Shown here one piece after another: positions 7,659-16,671 of a DNA stretch of 64,000 bases. The notes beneath the pieces are model-generated. The model was not told the origin of the DNA, did not search any database, and saw only the letters and a program-made list of their open reading frames with translations. A program made the translations under genes and the position numbers. Location: contig CANJVX010000004.1 of NCBI GenBank assembly GCA_947478405.1, forward strand, positions 62,001 to 126,000, written 5' to 3'. This stretch comes from Beijerinckiaceae bacterium (GTDB taxonomy: Bacteria; Pseudomonadota; Alphaproteobacteria; Rhizobiales; Beijerinckiaceae). The number at the start of each line of letters is the position of its first letter. The first letter of the stretch is position 1.

Positions 7659-9422
7659 TTAGCTTTCTTTGACGCCGAAGCGTTTACCGAGCCATTGAGC
7701 TGTCATGACAAAAACAAAGAGCGTTGCAATCAGCATAACGCCGAAAGCTGATAACTCCACATATTGTCCATTCTGCCACATTTCCCAAATGACAATCGAG
7801 ACCACTTCCGTGCCCGGACTATAGAGCAAAATCGAGCTCGACAATTCACGCACGGAGACGATGACAATATAGATCCAACCCGCCAGCAAGCCGGGCTTGA
7901 GCAATGGCAGCACCACTTTGCGGAAAGCGGTGAACCAGCTGGCTCCCGACATTGCGGCCGATTCCTCAAGCTCCTTGTGGAGCTGTACCATCGAAGTCGT
8001 GTTGTAACGCATGCCATAAGGCAAGAAGCGCGTCACATAAGCGATGAAGAGAATCCAGATCGAGCCATAAATGCCCCCGCCAATCGACAGGTAGCAGACC
8101 ATAATGGCCAGACCCATAACCAGCCCCGGCAAAACCAGCGGCACCGAGGCCACCTGATCGAGCACCCAGCGGCCCGGAATTTTCGTCCGCAAGACAATCC
8201 AGCAGACGACGGCGGTCAGCAGCATCACAGTCGTCGCGGTGCCAACCGAAAGGAGGAAGGAATTCCACACCGCCGTGCCGACGCTCGGATAATTGATGAC
8301 CGTCTTGTAAGCGGTGAGTGAAACATTCTGCAGGGCCTCCCAAGAGGGCACCGAATAATATTTCTGCAGCGACGACCAAAGGAGCACGATGAAGGGCAGA
8401 ACCACGACCAGCAAAGCGTAGACAACAAAAATGCCCGCAGTGAGATATTTCCAGCGACCCAGATCAATCGTACGCGGGCGGAAACCCTTGCCTGTCACGG
8501 TTGAATATTTGCCGCCTTGCGCGGTGATGCGCGACTGGAAATAAATGCCGCCCATGGTGATGACGAGCAATGTGATCGCATAGGCTGCCGCCAGACCAAT
8601 ATTGCTCGGATAAGAATGGATCGCGTCATAAATAGCTGACGTGAACACCTGAATGCCAACCGGCAGGCCCAAAAGGGCTGGCACTTCGAAACTCTCGATG
8701 GAGCGCACGAAAAGAATCAGGAAAGACGCAGCCACCGCGGGGAATGCGAGTTTCAGCGTGATGCGGCGGAAAATACCCCACATAGAGGCGCCGCTCATCA
8801 TCGCGCTTTCTTCGAGCGAAGGGTCCATCGCACGAAACGCAGCCGTCATCAGGAGGAAGGCGATAGGTGCATAATGCAAGCCATCCACCCAGATCATTCC
8901 CGCCATCGAATAAATATCGACATAGACTTTATCGGTGCCGAGTATTTTCTGCAGAGCGAGGTTGATCAGGCCAATCTTCGGGCTCGCCAGAAAAATCCAA
9001 GAGACAACGAAGAGAATGCCCGGAATGATCAGCGGAATGATCGAGAGCGCATAGAACAAGGGCTTCAGCGGCGTATTGGTGCGCTCCGTCATCCAGGCGA
9101 GTGCTGTGCCAACCACCAGCGCCAGAACCGCCGTGCCTGCTGCAAATTCCACCGAATTGGCAAAGAGCACCAGTGTATCGGACGACGAATAGGCATCAAA
9201 ATAATTGCCCAGCGTCCAGATGGCGGGCTTGCGCGCTGTGCCTGGCGTGCGGAAGCTCTGGTAGATCAGGAAGAACAGCGGAATAAGCGCAAGCCAGGCG
9301 ACGATCGAGACGACGCCACCCATCACAAACCATTTCGGATCAGCCTTGATCGCCGGCTGCTGAACGGCTTCAGGAAGATCTGTTGCTTGCCCCGTTGACG
9401 CCACTCTCGTGCCCTCGCTCAA
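7659..9422 (-). CDS. ABC transporter permease, fused double domain (FbpB/ThiP type)
   Basis: This 587-residue inner-membrane protein has two permease domains in tandem, each with an EAA loop: LEESAMMSGASMWGIFRRI (about residue 205) and LEESAAMSGASWFTAFRKV (about residue 480). About twelve hydrophobic segments are seen. Such fused permeases belong to iron, thiamine, putrescine or phosphonate importers. The frame opens with a TTG that overlaps the EutA-like stop (TTGA). A GTG at 9404 with GAGGG before it is an alternative start. The substrate is unknown, but the surrounding genes suggest an organic acid or amine linked to the bicupins. Confidence 0.9.
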   Translation of the reverse strand: MSEGTRVASTGQATDLPEAVQQPAIKADPKWFVMGGVVSIVAWLALIPLFFLIYQSFRTPGTARKPAIWTLGNYFDAYSSSDTLVLFANSVEFAAGTAVLALVVGTALAWMTERTNTPLKPLFYALSIIPLIIPGILFVVSWIFLASPKIGLINLALQKILGTDKVYVDIYSMAGMIWVDGLHYAPIAFLLMTAAFRAMDPSLEESAMMSGASMWGIFRRITLKLAFPAVAASFLILFVRSIESFEVPALLGLPVGIQVFTSAIYDAIHSYPSNIGLAAAYAITLLVITMGGIYFQSRITAQGGKYSTVTGKGFRPRTIDLGRWKYLTAGIFVVYALLVVVLPFIVLLWSSLQKYYSVPSWEALQNVSLTAYKTVINYPSVGTAVWNSFLLSVGTATTVMLLTAVVCWIVLRTKIPGRWVLDQVASVPLVLPGLVMGLAIMVCYLSIGGGIYGSIWILFIAYVTRFLPYGMRYNTTSMVQLHKELEESAAMSGASWFTAFRKVVLPLLKPGLLAGWIYIVIVSVRELSSSILLYSPGTEVVSIVIWEMWQNGQYVELSAFGVMLIATLFVFVMTAQWLGKRFGVKES

Positions 9423-11140
9423 TGCTTGTGGTCATTCTCATGGTGATGGTGGTGACCATGACCATGTGAATGAGAATGACCGTGCGAGTGGCCTTCGCCC
9501 TCATCGGCGCGATGATGGATGATTTCCTTGGAACGCGGACCGCGTGGATCTTCCGAGAAGACCAGCGACTTGATGGTCACAGGCACCGTATAGGAGGGGA
9601 TGCGCACCTTGCCGAGATCAATGTAATCGAAATCCATCAGCATAACGCCGTCGATCACAAGAACCTCTGACGCAACACTAAGCTCTTCGTGCATAATCGC
9701 GCCCAAAGTCTGCGCAATATCGCCATCAAGCATCACATAAAGCGGACGCTTCGCGGCGATATGATCGGCGAGGCCTGCGATAATGCCTTTCGCGAAAGGC
9801 GCGATGCGATCATAGGACGGCGCGCCGGTCCAGCGCATGGCCAGAGCAATGTCGACATCCGCACCTTCCACTTCAAACGCCTTGCGATGCGAGCGGATGG
9901 CCTTCGCCACTTCCTCGGCATCAATTACGTCGCCCGTCTCAACCGGCGGCTGGATGACCTGCAGATTGCGGCGCGGCAGCAATTCGCCGGGATTGGAAAT
10001 ATAACTCGTATTGCCCGACAGCTGTACGGAATATTCCGAAGCGCCCAGCGCCGTGGCGCGGATACATTCGCCCGCCGGCAGACAGGTCCAAGGGAAACGT
10101 GACTGGTCGATCTTGCGACGGATGGCCGTGCCCAGACGCTTACCCATATCGCCAAAATCGTGCGCTTCTCGCACATAAACATATTCGGCCACGCCGCCCG
10201 AAAACATCATGCCGCCGAGATCGCCGAAATCCAGAATCGGATCGGTGAGATAGAGATGGGCAATATCATGGGGCAGCGGGCGCGCGGTGAGTGCGGCAAG
10301 CAGCGTGTCTGCCATCACGTCGGCAACTTTGTCGAGCTGTTCGGAGGTGACGGTGTCACCAAGTTTCCATTCGAAACCGGCGCGCTTTGCGTGCGTCTTG
10401 CCTGCCGGATCGAGGCGGGTGATTTTGAAATTCTCGTCAATCACCTGCAAACGGCCACCGACATGGAAAGCGGCCGTTCCGAGCACGCGTCCACCTTCAA
10501 GCATGGCAAGTTTCGTTGTGCCACCGCCAATGTCGATATTAAGCACGCGCTTGCCCAATTCCAGCGACACATTGGCTGCACCCGAACCAAAGCCCGCGAG
10601 CATGGATTCCATATGATGGCCTGCGGTTGCGCAGACGAATTCACCGCCTGCTTCCGACAGAAGTTTCGAAATGCCCTGCGCATTTTCACGCCGCAAAGCT
10701 TCGCCCGTGAGAATAACCGCGCCGGTGTCGACTTCAGACGGTGTCAGGCCTGCACCCTCATAAGCGGCTTTGATGATCTCACCGAGCTTCACATCATCGA
10801 TGCGTGTTTCGCTGGAATAAGGCGTCAGCGACACAGGCGAGAGATAAACGGTATCGCGCGCAACAACGTAATAGCGGCTGGTGAGATCTTCAGCGAGTCG
10901 CCGCAGATGAATGCGCGAGAAGATAACCTGCGTGCCAGACGAACCAATGTCGATACCAACGCTGGTCAGGTGCACATTGTCAGCGAGCCAGAGCGGATTT
11001 TCTTCAATCGGCCCGTCCATATCGAACTCGTCATGATCATGATCGGAATAACCGTCGTGCTCATGCTTCCAGCCGGGGCCCATGCCGTGATGTTCGGACA
11101 TGGTATGACCCTTGTTGTTCTTATCGTCTTCACCGGCCAT
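9419..11140 (-). CDS. EutA-like ASKHA ATPase with histidine-rich ends
   Basis: EutA reactivates ethanolamine ammonia-lyase by exchanging damaged cobalamin. This 573-residue homologue keeps the actin-like ATPase motifs: VGIDIGSSGT at residues 61-70, NIDIGGGTTKLAM near 200, and MFSGGVAEYVY near 310. Unlike ordinary EutA it carries a His/Asp-rich N-terminus (residues 16-40) and a C-terminal tail containing GHSHGHSHSHGHGHHHHH, a pattern common in nickel, zinc or cobalt handling proteins. It leads an operon with an ABC importer and bicupins. No eutB or eutC is in the window, so its client enzyme is unknown. An alternative start is the ATG at 11101. Confidence 0.8.
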   Translation of the reverse strand: MAGEDDKNNKGHTMSEHHGMGPGWKHEHDGYSDHDHDEFDMDGPIEENPLWLADNVHLTSVGIDIGSSGTQVIFSRIHLRRLAEDLTSRYYVVARDTVYLSPVSLTPYSSETRIDDVKLGEIIKAAYEGAGLTPSEVDTGAVILTGEALRRENAQGISKLLSEAGGEFVCATAGHHMESMLAGFGSGAANVSLELGKRVLNIDIGGGTTKLAMLEGGRVLGTAAFHVGGRLQVIDENFKITRLDPAGKTHAKRAGFEWKLGDTVTSEQLDKVADVMADTLLAALTARPLPHDIAHLYLTDPILDFGDLGGMMFSGGVAEYVYVREAHDFGDMGKRLGTAIRRKIDQSRFPWTCLPAGECIRATALGASEYSVQLSGNTSYISNPGELLPRRNLQVIQPPVETGDVIDAEEVAKAIRSHRKAFEVEGADVDIALAMRWTGAPSYDRIAPFAKGIIAGLADHIAAKRPLYVMLDGDIAQTLGAIMHEELSVASEVLVIDGVMLMDFDYIDLGKVRIPSYTVPVTIKSLVFSEDPRGPRSKEIIHHRADEGEGHSHGHSHSHGHGHHHHHENDHKH

Positions 11141-11483
11141 GAAGTTGTCTTCCCTCGCTACGCTGATCGGGGCGCTGACACACCCACCTCTGCAAACACA
11201 GAAGCGGGCGGTGTCTCACCTCTCAAAGTCATCGGCGGTCCCGTTGGGCCTCCGCTTCCCCCCCGTCAGCCTATGGCCCCGGGCTTATTTTTATTGTCCT
11301 TCATTCGACTAAGGTCTAGACGGTTCAAAGGCAAGCGGAAACAGCAGCGTGGGGACCCTGAGCCCCCTGAAAACAAGGGTTTGGTAACAGGCCAACTCGG
11401 TTGACACGCCTGCCGGTTTGGCCGATTGCAGACAACAACCAAATGCCCCGCCCAAGCAGGGCCAAAACCAAGGAGCGCGCAGG
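11141..11483. other. Divergent intergenic region between the two EutA-like genes
   Basis: These 343 bases must contain the promoters of both EutA-like transcription units. No riboswitch, clear palindromic operator or small gene could be recognised. A B12-type riboswitch was looked for because of the EutA link and no B12 box was seen. Confidence 0.5.
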
Positions 11484-13004
11484 ATGAGTGACGAAGCTGT
11501 CGGGGGACGGGTATTTTTCAGCAACGTTCGTCGCAGCCTCGAAGAGGAAGACGAGATCCGCCTGGTTAGCGTGGGCGTGGATATTGGCTCCTCAACCTCT
11601 CATCTGGTCTTTTCACGCCTCGTACTGGAGCGTGTTGATAACCGATACGTGGTTACGGAACGTGAGGTTTTTCACGAATCCGACGTCCTTTTGACCCCCT
11701 ATACGGCCGATCTGGCAGAAATCGACAAGGTCAAGCTCGGCGTCTTCATCGACAAGCAATATGAGATGGCGGGCATTGACCCCATGTCGATCGACACCGG
11801 CGCCCTGATCCTCACAGGCGTGGCTGTGCGCCGCAACAATGCCCGTGCCATCGGCGAGCTTTTCGCCGCCCAGACCGGCAAATTCGTCTCGGTTTCGGCC
11901 GGTGACGGTCTTGAAACCACCCTGGCCGCCTTCGGCTCGGGCGCGGCCGCCCGCTCGCAGCGCGAAAACTGCCGTGTCATGAACATTGATATCGGCGGCG
12001 GCACATCCAAAATCGCCGTCTGCGAGCGAGGCGAAATCGTCGAAATGACCGCCATTGACGTGGGTGCGCGTACCCTTTCCTTCGATGCCGAGGGCAAGAT
12101 TGTCCGCATTGAAGAGGCCGCCCGCCGCTTTGCAGCCGAAGTGGGTCTGACGCTGGAAATGGGTGCCAAGCCAGACGAGGCGAAGCTCGACGCCTTGATC
12201 GACCGCATGGCCGCGCGCCTGATGGAGGCCATCAGCGTACCAAAAGTATCACCCGAAACGGCCTCGCTTCTGCGCGTCGATGCGCTGAAGAATGAGAAAA
12301 AGCCCGATGCCGTGACCTTCTCGGGCGGTGTGTCGGAATATATCTACAACCGTCAGAAGGCCGGATTTGGCGATCTCGGCCCCAAACTCGCAGCCGCCAT
12401 TCTGAAGCGCGTCACCGCTTGGGGACCGCGTCTGGAACGTCCGGATGAGGGCATACGCGCCACCGTGGTCGGCGCGTCGCAATATACGATCCAGGTCTCG
12501 GGCTCGACGATTTTCGTCAACCCACTCGATGTTCTGCCGATCCGAAATGTGCCCGTCATCACGCCTGATCTGCCCTTGGAGCCAGATGATCTTGATGTGA
12601 CAGCCATTGCGCAGGCCGTGAAAACCGCGCTGCGCCGTCTCGATCTGCATGAAGGCGAACAAGCGGTCGCTCTTTGCTATCGCTGGGGCGGCTCAGCCAC
12701 CTTCCGTCGCTTGGATGATTTTGTGAAGGGCTTGCGCGAAGGTCTGGCCATTCATCTTGGGAAAGGCTTCCCCCTTATTCTAGTGGGTGATGGTGACATT
12801 GGCGGCTTGGTGGGCATTCACTGCCTCGAAGAGCAAAAGATGACCAATCCGATTGTCTCGATCGACGGGATCAATCTGAAAGAATTCGACTTCATCGACA
12901 TTGGCGCGATGCTGGAAACCTCCGGCGCTGTGCCCGTCGTCATTAAATCTCTTGTTTTCCCGACCTCGGCCGCCCTGGGCCGCGTGGAGGGCGCGAAAGT
13001 CTGA
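11484..13004 (+). CDS. EutA-like ASKHA ATPase, second copy
   Basis: This 506-residue EutA homologue diverges from the first. Its nucleotide-binding motifs are intact: VGVDIGSSTSHLVF near residue 38, NIDIGGGTSKIAV near 178 and TFSGGVSEYIYN near 290. It lacks the His-rich tails. The ATG at 11484 follows AAGGAGCG and is preferred over an in-frame upstream codon at 11418. Two divergent EutA-like genes beside bicupins and an importer, with no lyase, suggest that they maintain another cofactor-dependent enzyme. A heteromeric pair is also possible. Confidence 0.8.
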   Translation: MSDEAVGGRVFFSNVRRSLEEEDEIRLVSVGVDIGSSTSHLVFSRLVLERVDNRYVVTEREVFHESDVLLTPYTADLAEIDKVKLGVFIDKQYEMAGIDPMSIDTGALILTGVAVRRNNARAIGELFAAQTGKFVSVSAGDGLETTLAAFGSGAAARSQRENCRVMNIDIGGGTSKIAVCERGEIVEMTAIDVGARTLSFDAEGKIVRIEEAARRFAAEVGLTLEMGAKPDEAKLDALIDRMAARLMEAISVPKVSPETASLLRVDALKNEKKPDAVTFSGGVSEYIYNRQKAGFGDLGPKLAAAILKRVTAWGPRLERPDEGIRATVVGASQYTIQVSGSTIFVNPLDVLPIRNVPVITPDLPLEPDDLDVTAIAQAVKTALRRLDLHEGEQAVALCYRWGGSATFRRLDDFVKGLREGLAIHLGKGFPLILVGDGDIGGLVGIHCLEEQKMTNPIVSIDGINLKEFDFIDIGAMLETSGAVPVVIKSLVFPTSAALGRVEGAKV

Positions 13005-13009
13005 ACCAC

Positions 13010-13966
13010 ATGCCAGCCGGTTTCTACCCACCGATTGATCCTTATGCCATCGGTGCGCTTGAAACCGGCGACGGCCATACGCTCTATTGGGAGACGTGCG
13101 GCAATCCCGACGGACCGCCCGCGCTTTTCCTGCATGGCGGACCGGGCGGCGGATGCTCCACCGACAATCGCCGCCTCTTCGACCCTGCACGCTATCGCAT
13201 TGTGCTGTTCGACCAGCGCGGCGCAGGCCGCTCAAAGCCGCTGGGCGAACTGCGCAACAATACGACCCAACATCTCATCGATGACATCGAGCGTTTGCGG
13301 GCATATTTAGGCATTGAGCGCTTTCATTGTGTGCTGGGCGGCTCGTGGGGTGCTACGCTTGCACTGGCCTATACACAAGCCCATCCATCACGCGTGAAAG
13401 CCCTTGTGCTGCGCGGTGTTTTTACTGCGCGCCAACGCGAAGTCGACTGGCTTTATGGCGACGGCACGCGCCATCTTTTTCCCGAAGCACATGCGGCTTT
13501 CGAAAATTTTATTCCAGCCTCCGAGCGCCATAATCTTGTTGGTGCCTATTACCATCGCCTCACCAGTGGCGATGAAGAGACCGAACTCGCAGCCGCCGCC
13601 CATTGGTGCGCCTATGAGGCGAAACTGCTGACACTGATGCCACGCATCCCACCAGCCGCACCCGCGCCCTCCTATGCCAGCCCGCACACGCGCGCGCTGG
13701 CGCGCATCGAAGCGCATTATTTTGTCCATCATTCATTCATGGAGGAAGGGCAAATTCTCTCGCGCACGCATCTGTTGCAGGGAATTCCCGGTGTGATCGC
13801 ACAGGGCCGCTATGACAGCGTGACACCACCCGTGACTGCTTATGAGCTGCATAAAAGCTGGCCGACATCGCGTCTGGAAATCGTACCCGATGCGGGGCAT
13901 GCAACGGTGGAACCCGGCATCCAGCGCGCGCTTGTTGCAGCAACAGATGAATTTGCGGACATTTAG
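13010..13966 (+). CDS. pip: Proline iminopeptidase (alpha/beta hydrolase, S33 family)
   Basis: The 318-residue enzyme removes N-terminal proline from peptides in the cytoplasm. It has the oxyanion motif HGGPGGGCS, the nucleophile elbow GGSWG near residue 112, a cap domain containing the ARIEAHYFVHH stretch that is typical of the family, a catalytic Asp region QGRYDSVTP near 265 and the final His in PDAGHATVEP. The ATG lies 6 bases after the EutA-like stop, so it is probably co-transcribed, although the link may be only positional. Related hydrolases act on other amides. Confidence 0.88.
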   Translation: MPAGFYPPIDPYAIGALETGDGHTLYWETCGNPDGPPALFLHGGPGGGCSTDNRRLFDPARYRIVLFDQRGAGRSKPLGELRNNTTQHLIDDIERLRAYLGIERFHCVLGGSWGATLALAYTQAHPSRVKALVLRGVFTARQREVDWLYGDGTRHLFPEAHAAFENFIPASERHNLVGAYYHRLTSGDEETELAAAAHWCAYEAKLLTLMPRIPPAAPAPSYASPHTRALARIEAHYFVHHSFMEEGQILSRTHLLQGIPGVIAQGRYDSVTPPVTAYELHKSWPTSRLEIVPDAGHATVEPGIQRALVAATDEFADI

Positions 13967-13974
13967 CGCACGCA

Positions 13975-13997
13975 CGTTATTGCGAGTTCACAATGAC
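13975..13997. repeat. Dispersed hairpin repeat, degenerate copy D
   Basis: Only the outer ends remain: CGTTATTGCGAG and CACAATGACGGC lie almost back to back, as if the centre had been deleted. Confidence 0.55.
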
Positions 13998-14008
13998 GGC
14001 TGAAGCTT

Positions 14009-14794
14009 TTAACGTCCCCGCTTCCACGGCACGATGAGATTTTCAATCTCAGTGATGAGCTGGGTGAAAACAATCCCAAGAATGGCAATCACGATAAGGC
14101 CAACATACATGGTCTCAACGGCCATGATCTCCCAGGCGCTCCACATCATGAAGCCAAGCCCGCTCCTTGCCCCCATCATCTCGGCAATGGAAATCAGCAC
14201 GAGGCCCATGCCAATGCCCAGTTTCACACCCGTGAGAATGAGCGGCATAGCACCCGGCAGAGCGACGGTACGAAAGACCTGCCAGCGACCCGCGCCAAAA
14301 TTCTGCGCGACATCGAAATGGATTTTGTGAATCTCCAGCACCCCTGCCATCGCATTGATGACAATGGGGAAGAAAATACCAATGCCGACCATGACAATTT
14401 TGGAACTTTCTCCAAGGCCGAAGATCAGCAGAACCAGCGGCAGGATAGCGCTTTTGGGTACCGGATAAGTGGCTGAAATAAGCGGCTCTACCAACATGCG
14501 CAAGGTTCGGTTGAGCCCCATAGAGACACCCAGCACCAAGGCCGGCAGGCCACCAAAAAGAAAGCCCCAGAACAAACGCTCCATGGAGGCATAGAAATGT
14601 TTCCACAAGAGGCCACTCTCGACCAACACTAAAAGCTGCGTAAAAATTTTCGAAGGTGCAGGGAAAAAGCGCACATCAATCACATTGATCCGCGCGCAAG
14701 CTTCCCACAGCAGGAGCAGCAAAATCGGAGAGGCAAAATTGAGCAGCCGCTCAAGATTGCCTTGGCTGAGGCGCCAAATACTTGCTTTCATCAT
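14009..14794 (-). CDS. ABC transporter permease (SsuC/TauC type)
   Basis: The 261-residue permease has six predicted membrane segments and the EAA-type loop FGAGRWQVFRTVALPGAMPL near residue 165. The family imports sulfonates, nitrate, taurine or pyrimidine precursors with an NMT1/SsuA binding protein. Its start (ATGATG) overlaps the stop of the ATPase upstream, so the two form an operon. No binding protein follows or precedes. The nearby Pht5-like protein shares the fold but has no signal peptide. The substrate is not predictable. Confidence 0.88.
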   Translation of the reverse strand: MMKASIWRLSQGNLERLLNFASPILLLLLWEACARINVIDVRFFPAPSKIFTQLLVLVESGLLWKHFYASMERLFWGFLFGGLPALVLGVSMGLNRTLRMLVEPLISATYPVPKSAILPLVLLIFGLGESSKIVMVGIGIFFPIVINAMAGVLEIHKIHFDVAQNFGAGRWQVFRTVALPGAMPLILTGVKLGIGMGLVLISIAEMMGARSGLGFMMWSAWEIMAVETMYVGLIVIAILGIVFTQLITEIENLIVPWKRGR

Positions 14795-15588
14795 GATGCG
14801 CGCCCTTCATCAAGCGCGCGGGCCCGCTGCACTTCATCACGCAAATGGCCCCAGATGGAATAAACAAGCTCGCCGTATTCAGGTCTTGCGCGCAATTCCA
14901 ACACGCGGCGCGGACGCTCAAAGGGCACGTCAACAATCTGTTTGGCGCGCCCCGGATGGGCGGTCATGATCATGATGCGATCACCCAGGGTAACAGCCTC
15001 ATCGACCGAATGGGTGATGAACATGACCGTCTTGCGGGTCTCTTCCCAGATGCGCAGCAATTCTTCTTGCAGCAGAATCTTGTTCTGCTCGTCGAGCGCG
15101 GAGAAGGGCTCATCCATCAGGAGAATATCGGGATCATTAGAAAAAGCGCGCGCAATGGACACGCGCTGGCGCATGCCTCCCGACAATTGATGCGGATAAG
15201 ACCTATGAAACCTCGCCAAACCCGTGCGTTGCAGATAATGCCCCACGACATCGCGGATCTCGCCTTCGGGGCGGTGACGCATGCGCAGGCCATAGGCCGC
15301 ATTTTCAAAAACCGTCATCCAGGGAAAGAGTGAGTCACCCTGAAACACCATGGAATTGGAGGGGCGCCCCGCTGCGGGCTTGGTGATCTCAAGCGTGCCG
15401 GAAGACGGATTTTCGAGACCCGCCAGAATACGCAGCAAGGTTGTCTTGCCGCAACCAGAGGGGCCCACAATCATGAAGAAACAGCCGGTCGGAATCTCAA
15501 GATTCATCGGCTCAAGCGCGGTGAAATCGCCATCGCGTGTCTGAAAGATCTTGGAGAGACCATGCAAACGGATCTTCACATCTGACAT
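14791..15588 (-). CDS. ABC transporter ATP-binding protein (SsuB/TauB type)
   Basis: This 265-residue ATPase has Walker A GPSGCGKTT, signature LSGGMRQRVSIARAF, Walker B ILLMDEPFSALDEQN and H-loop FITHSVDEAVTLGDR, the SsuB/TauB/NrtD pattern. It overlaps the permease gene and should form its energising subunit. The pair lacks a dedicated substrate-binding protein in the window, so it either uses one encoded elsewhere or is a remnant. Confidence 0.9.
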   Translation of the reverse strand: MSDVKIRLHGLSKIFQTRDGDFTALEPMNLEIPTGCFFMIVGPSGCGKTTLLRILAGLENPSSGTLEITKPAAGRPSNSMVFQGDSLFPWMTVFENAAYGLRMRHRPEGEIRDVVGHYLQRTGLARFHRSYPHQLSGGMRQRVSIARAFSNDPDILLMDEPFSALDEQNKILLQEELLRIWEETRKTVMFITHSVDEAVTLGDRIMIMTAHPGRAKQIVDVPFERPRRVLELRARPEYGELVYSIWGHLRDEVQRARALDEGRAS

Positions 15589-15657
15589 CTAAGAGCCTGC
15601 TTATTCCTGTTTCCGGCTACTTGGATAAAGATAAAGCAGCCGATCCGCAACAAAGCC

Positions 15658-15686
15658 GTCATTGCGAGCGTAGCGAAGCAATAACG
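15658..15686. repeat. Dispersed hairpin repeat, half copy E
   Basis: The stretch CGTCATTGCGAGCGTAGCGA continues into AGCAATAACG, a single arm with a short inverted end. It lies between the ABC ATPase and hslO. Confidence 0.7.
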
Positions 15687-15690
15687 GCGC

Positions 15691-16671
15691 TTAAGCGGGA
15701 TCGAAATCCTTCGGATCGAAATCTCGATGCGTCGAGCAGAATTCGCAGGTAACACCGATGCTGCCATCGTCACCCACCATGTCCTTACGCTCCTGCACGG
15801 TGAAGCGACGCAGCATGTCTTCGATGCGATCCGTCGAGCAGCGACAAGCATGATTTACGGATTGGCCCTCAAACACTTTCACACCGCGCTCATGAAACAG
15901 CCGATACAAAAGCCGCTCGCTCGAGAGTGTGGGATCAACCAATTCATGATCTTCAATCGTGGCCACAAAGCTCTTGGCCTCGACCCAAGCATCATCTTCG
16001 ATTCCTTGAGAAATTTCGGCTCCTTTGGGCGCATCGCCGGGATGCAGGTCGGCCTGGCGCATACGATCAATGGATTGTGGCAGGAATTGCAGGATCAAGC
16101 CACCCGCGCGCCATTGCGCACCATCGCCGGTCACATTCTGTGCAACAGCCAAGCGCACAACCGTCGGGATCTGCTCGGATTGCAGAAAATATTGATGCGC
16201 CGCATGTTCAAGGCCCTGACCATCGAGCGGCACGACACCTTGATAGCGCGAGAAATCTCCGCCCTGGTCAATGGTAAGCGCAAGATGCCCGCGACCCAGC
16301 AATTGCGCGGGTGCCGCTTCATTCGCTGCAATGGCCTGCGCCAATCCGTCTTCGTTGAAACGCGCAAAACCCCGCACGCGATCAGGCGCATCAAAATCGA
16401 TGACGATCATGTCGACCACACCCTCGGTGCGCGTCTGCACCTGAAAGCGGCCTTCGAATTTCAAAGCCGAGCCCAAGAGAACAGTGAGCGCAGCTGCTTC
16501 GCCCACAAGGCGCGCGACGGGCGCAGGATAACCGTGCTGGGCAAGAATGCGATCAACCGACGAGCCAAGACGTACAACACGCCCGCGGCTTTCCAACGGC
16601 TCGACAACAAAAGGTAGCACCACATCATCGGACCCGATGTCCGAGACGGGACGCGAGGCAGCTTGGTTCAC
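15691..16671 (-). CDS. hslO: Hsp33 redox-regulated chaperone
   Basis: Hsp33 is a cytoplasmic holdase switched on by oxidation of a zinc centre. The C-terminal zinc motif is present: CRC near residue 278 and CEFC near 313. The N-terminal region shows [17 protein letters not shown] and the conserved [17 protein letters not shown]. At 326 residues it is slightly long, as in alphaproteobacteria. The GTG start overlaps the argF stop (GTGA), which places it in an argD-argF-hslO operon. Confidence 0.93.
   Translation of the reverse strand: MNQAASRPVSDIGSDDVVLPFVVEPLESRGRVVRLGSSVDRILAQHGYPAPVARLVGEAAALTVLLGSALKFEGRFQVQTRTEGVVDMIVIDFDAPDRVRGFARFNEDGLAQAIAANEAAPAQLLGRGHLALTIDQGGDFSRYQGVVPLDGQGLEHAAHQYFLQSEQIPTVVRLAVAQNVTGDGAQWRAGGLILQFLPQSIDRMRQADLHPGDAPKGAEISQGIEDDAWVEAKSFVATIEDHELVDPTLSSERLLYRLFHERGVKVFEGQSVNHACRCSTDRIEDMLRRFTVQERKDMVGDDGSIGVTCEFCSTHRDFDPKDFDPA

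Noticed and set aside
10160-11404. 414-codon plus-strand frame opposite the EutA-like gene
   Set aside because: It is antisense to an intact EutA-like gene; the translation is His/Arg/Ala-rich without motifs.
11141-11483. Cobalamin riboswitch between the EutA-like genes
   Set aside because: EutA is linked to B12, but no B12 box or matching stem set could be seen.
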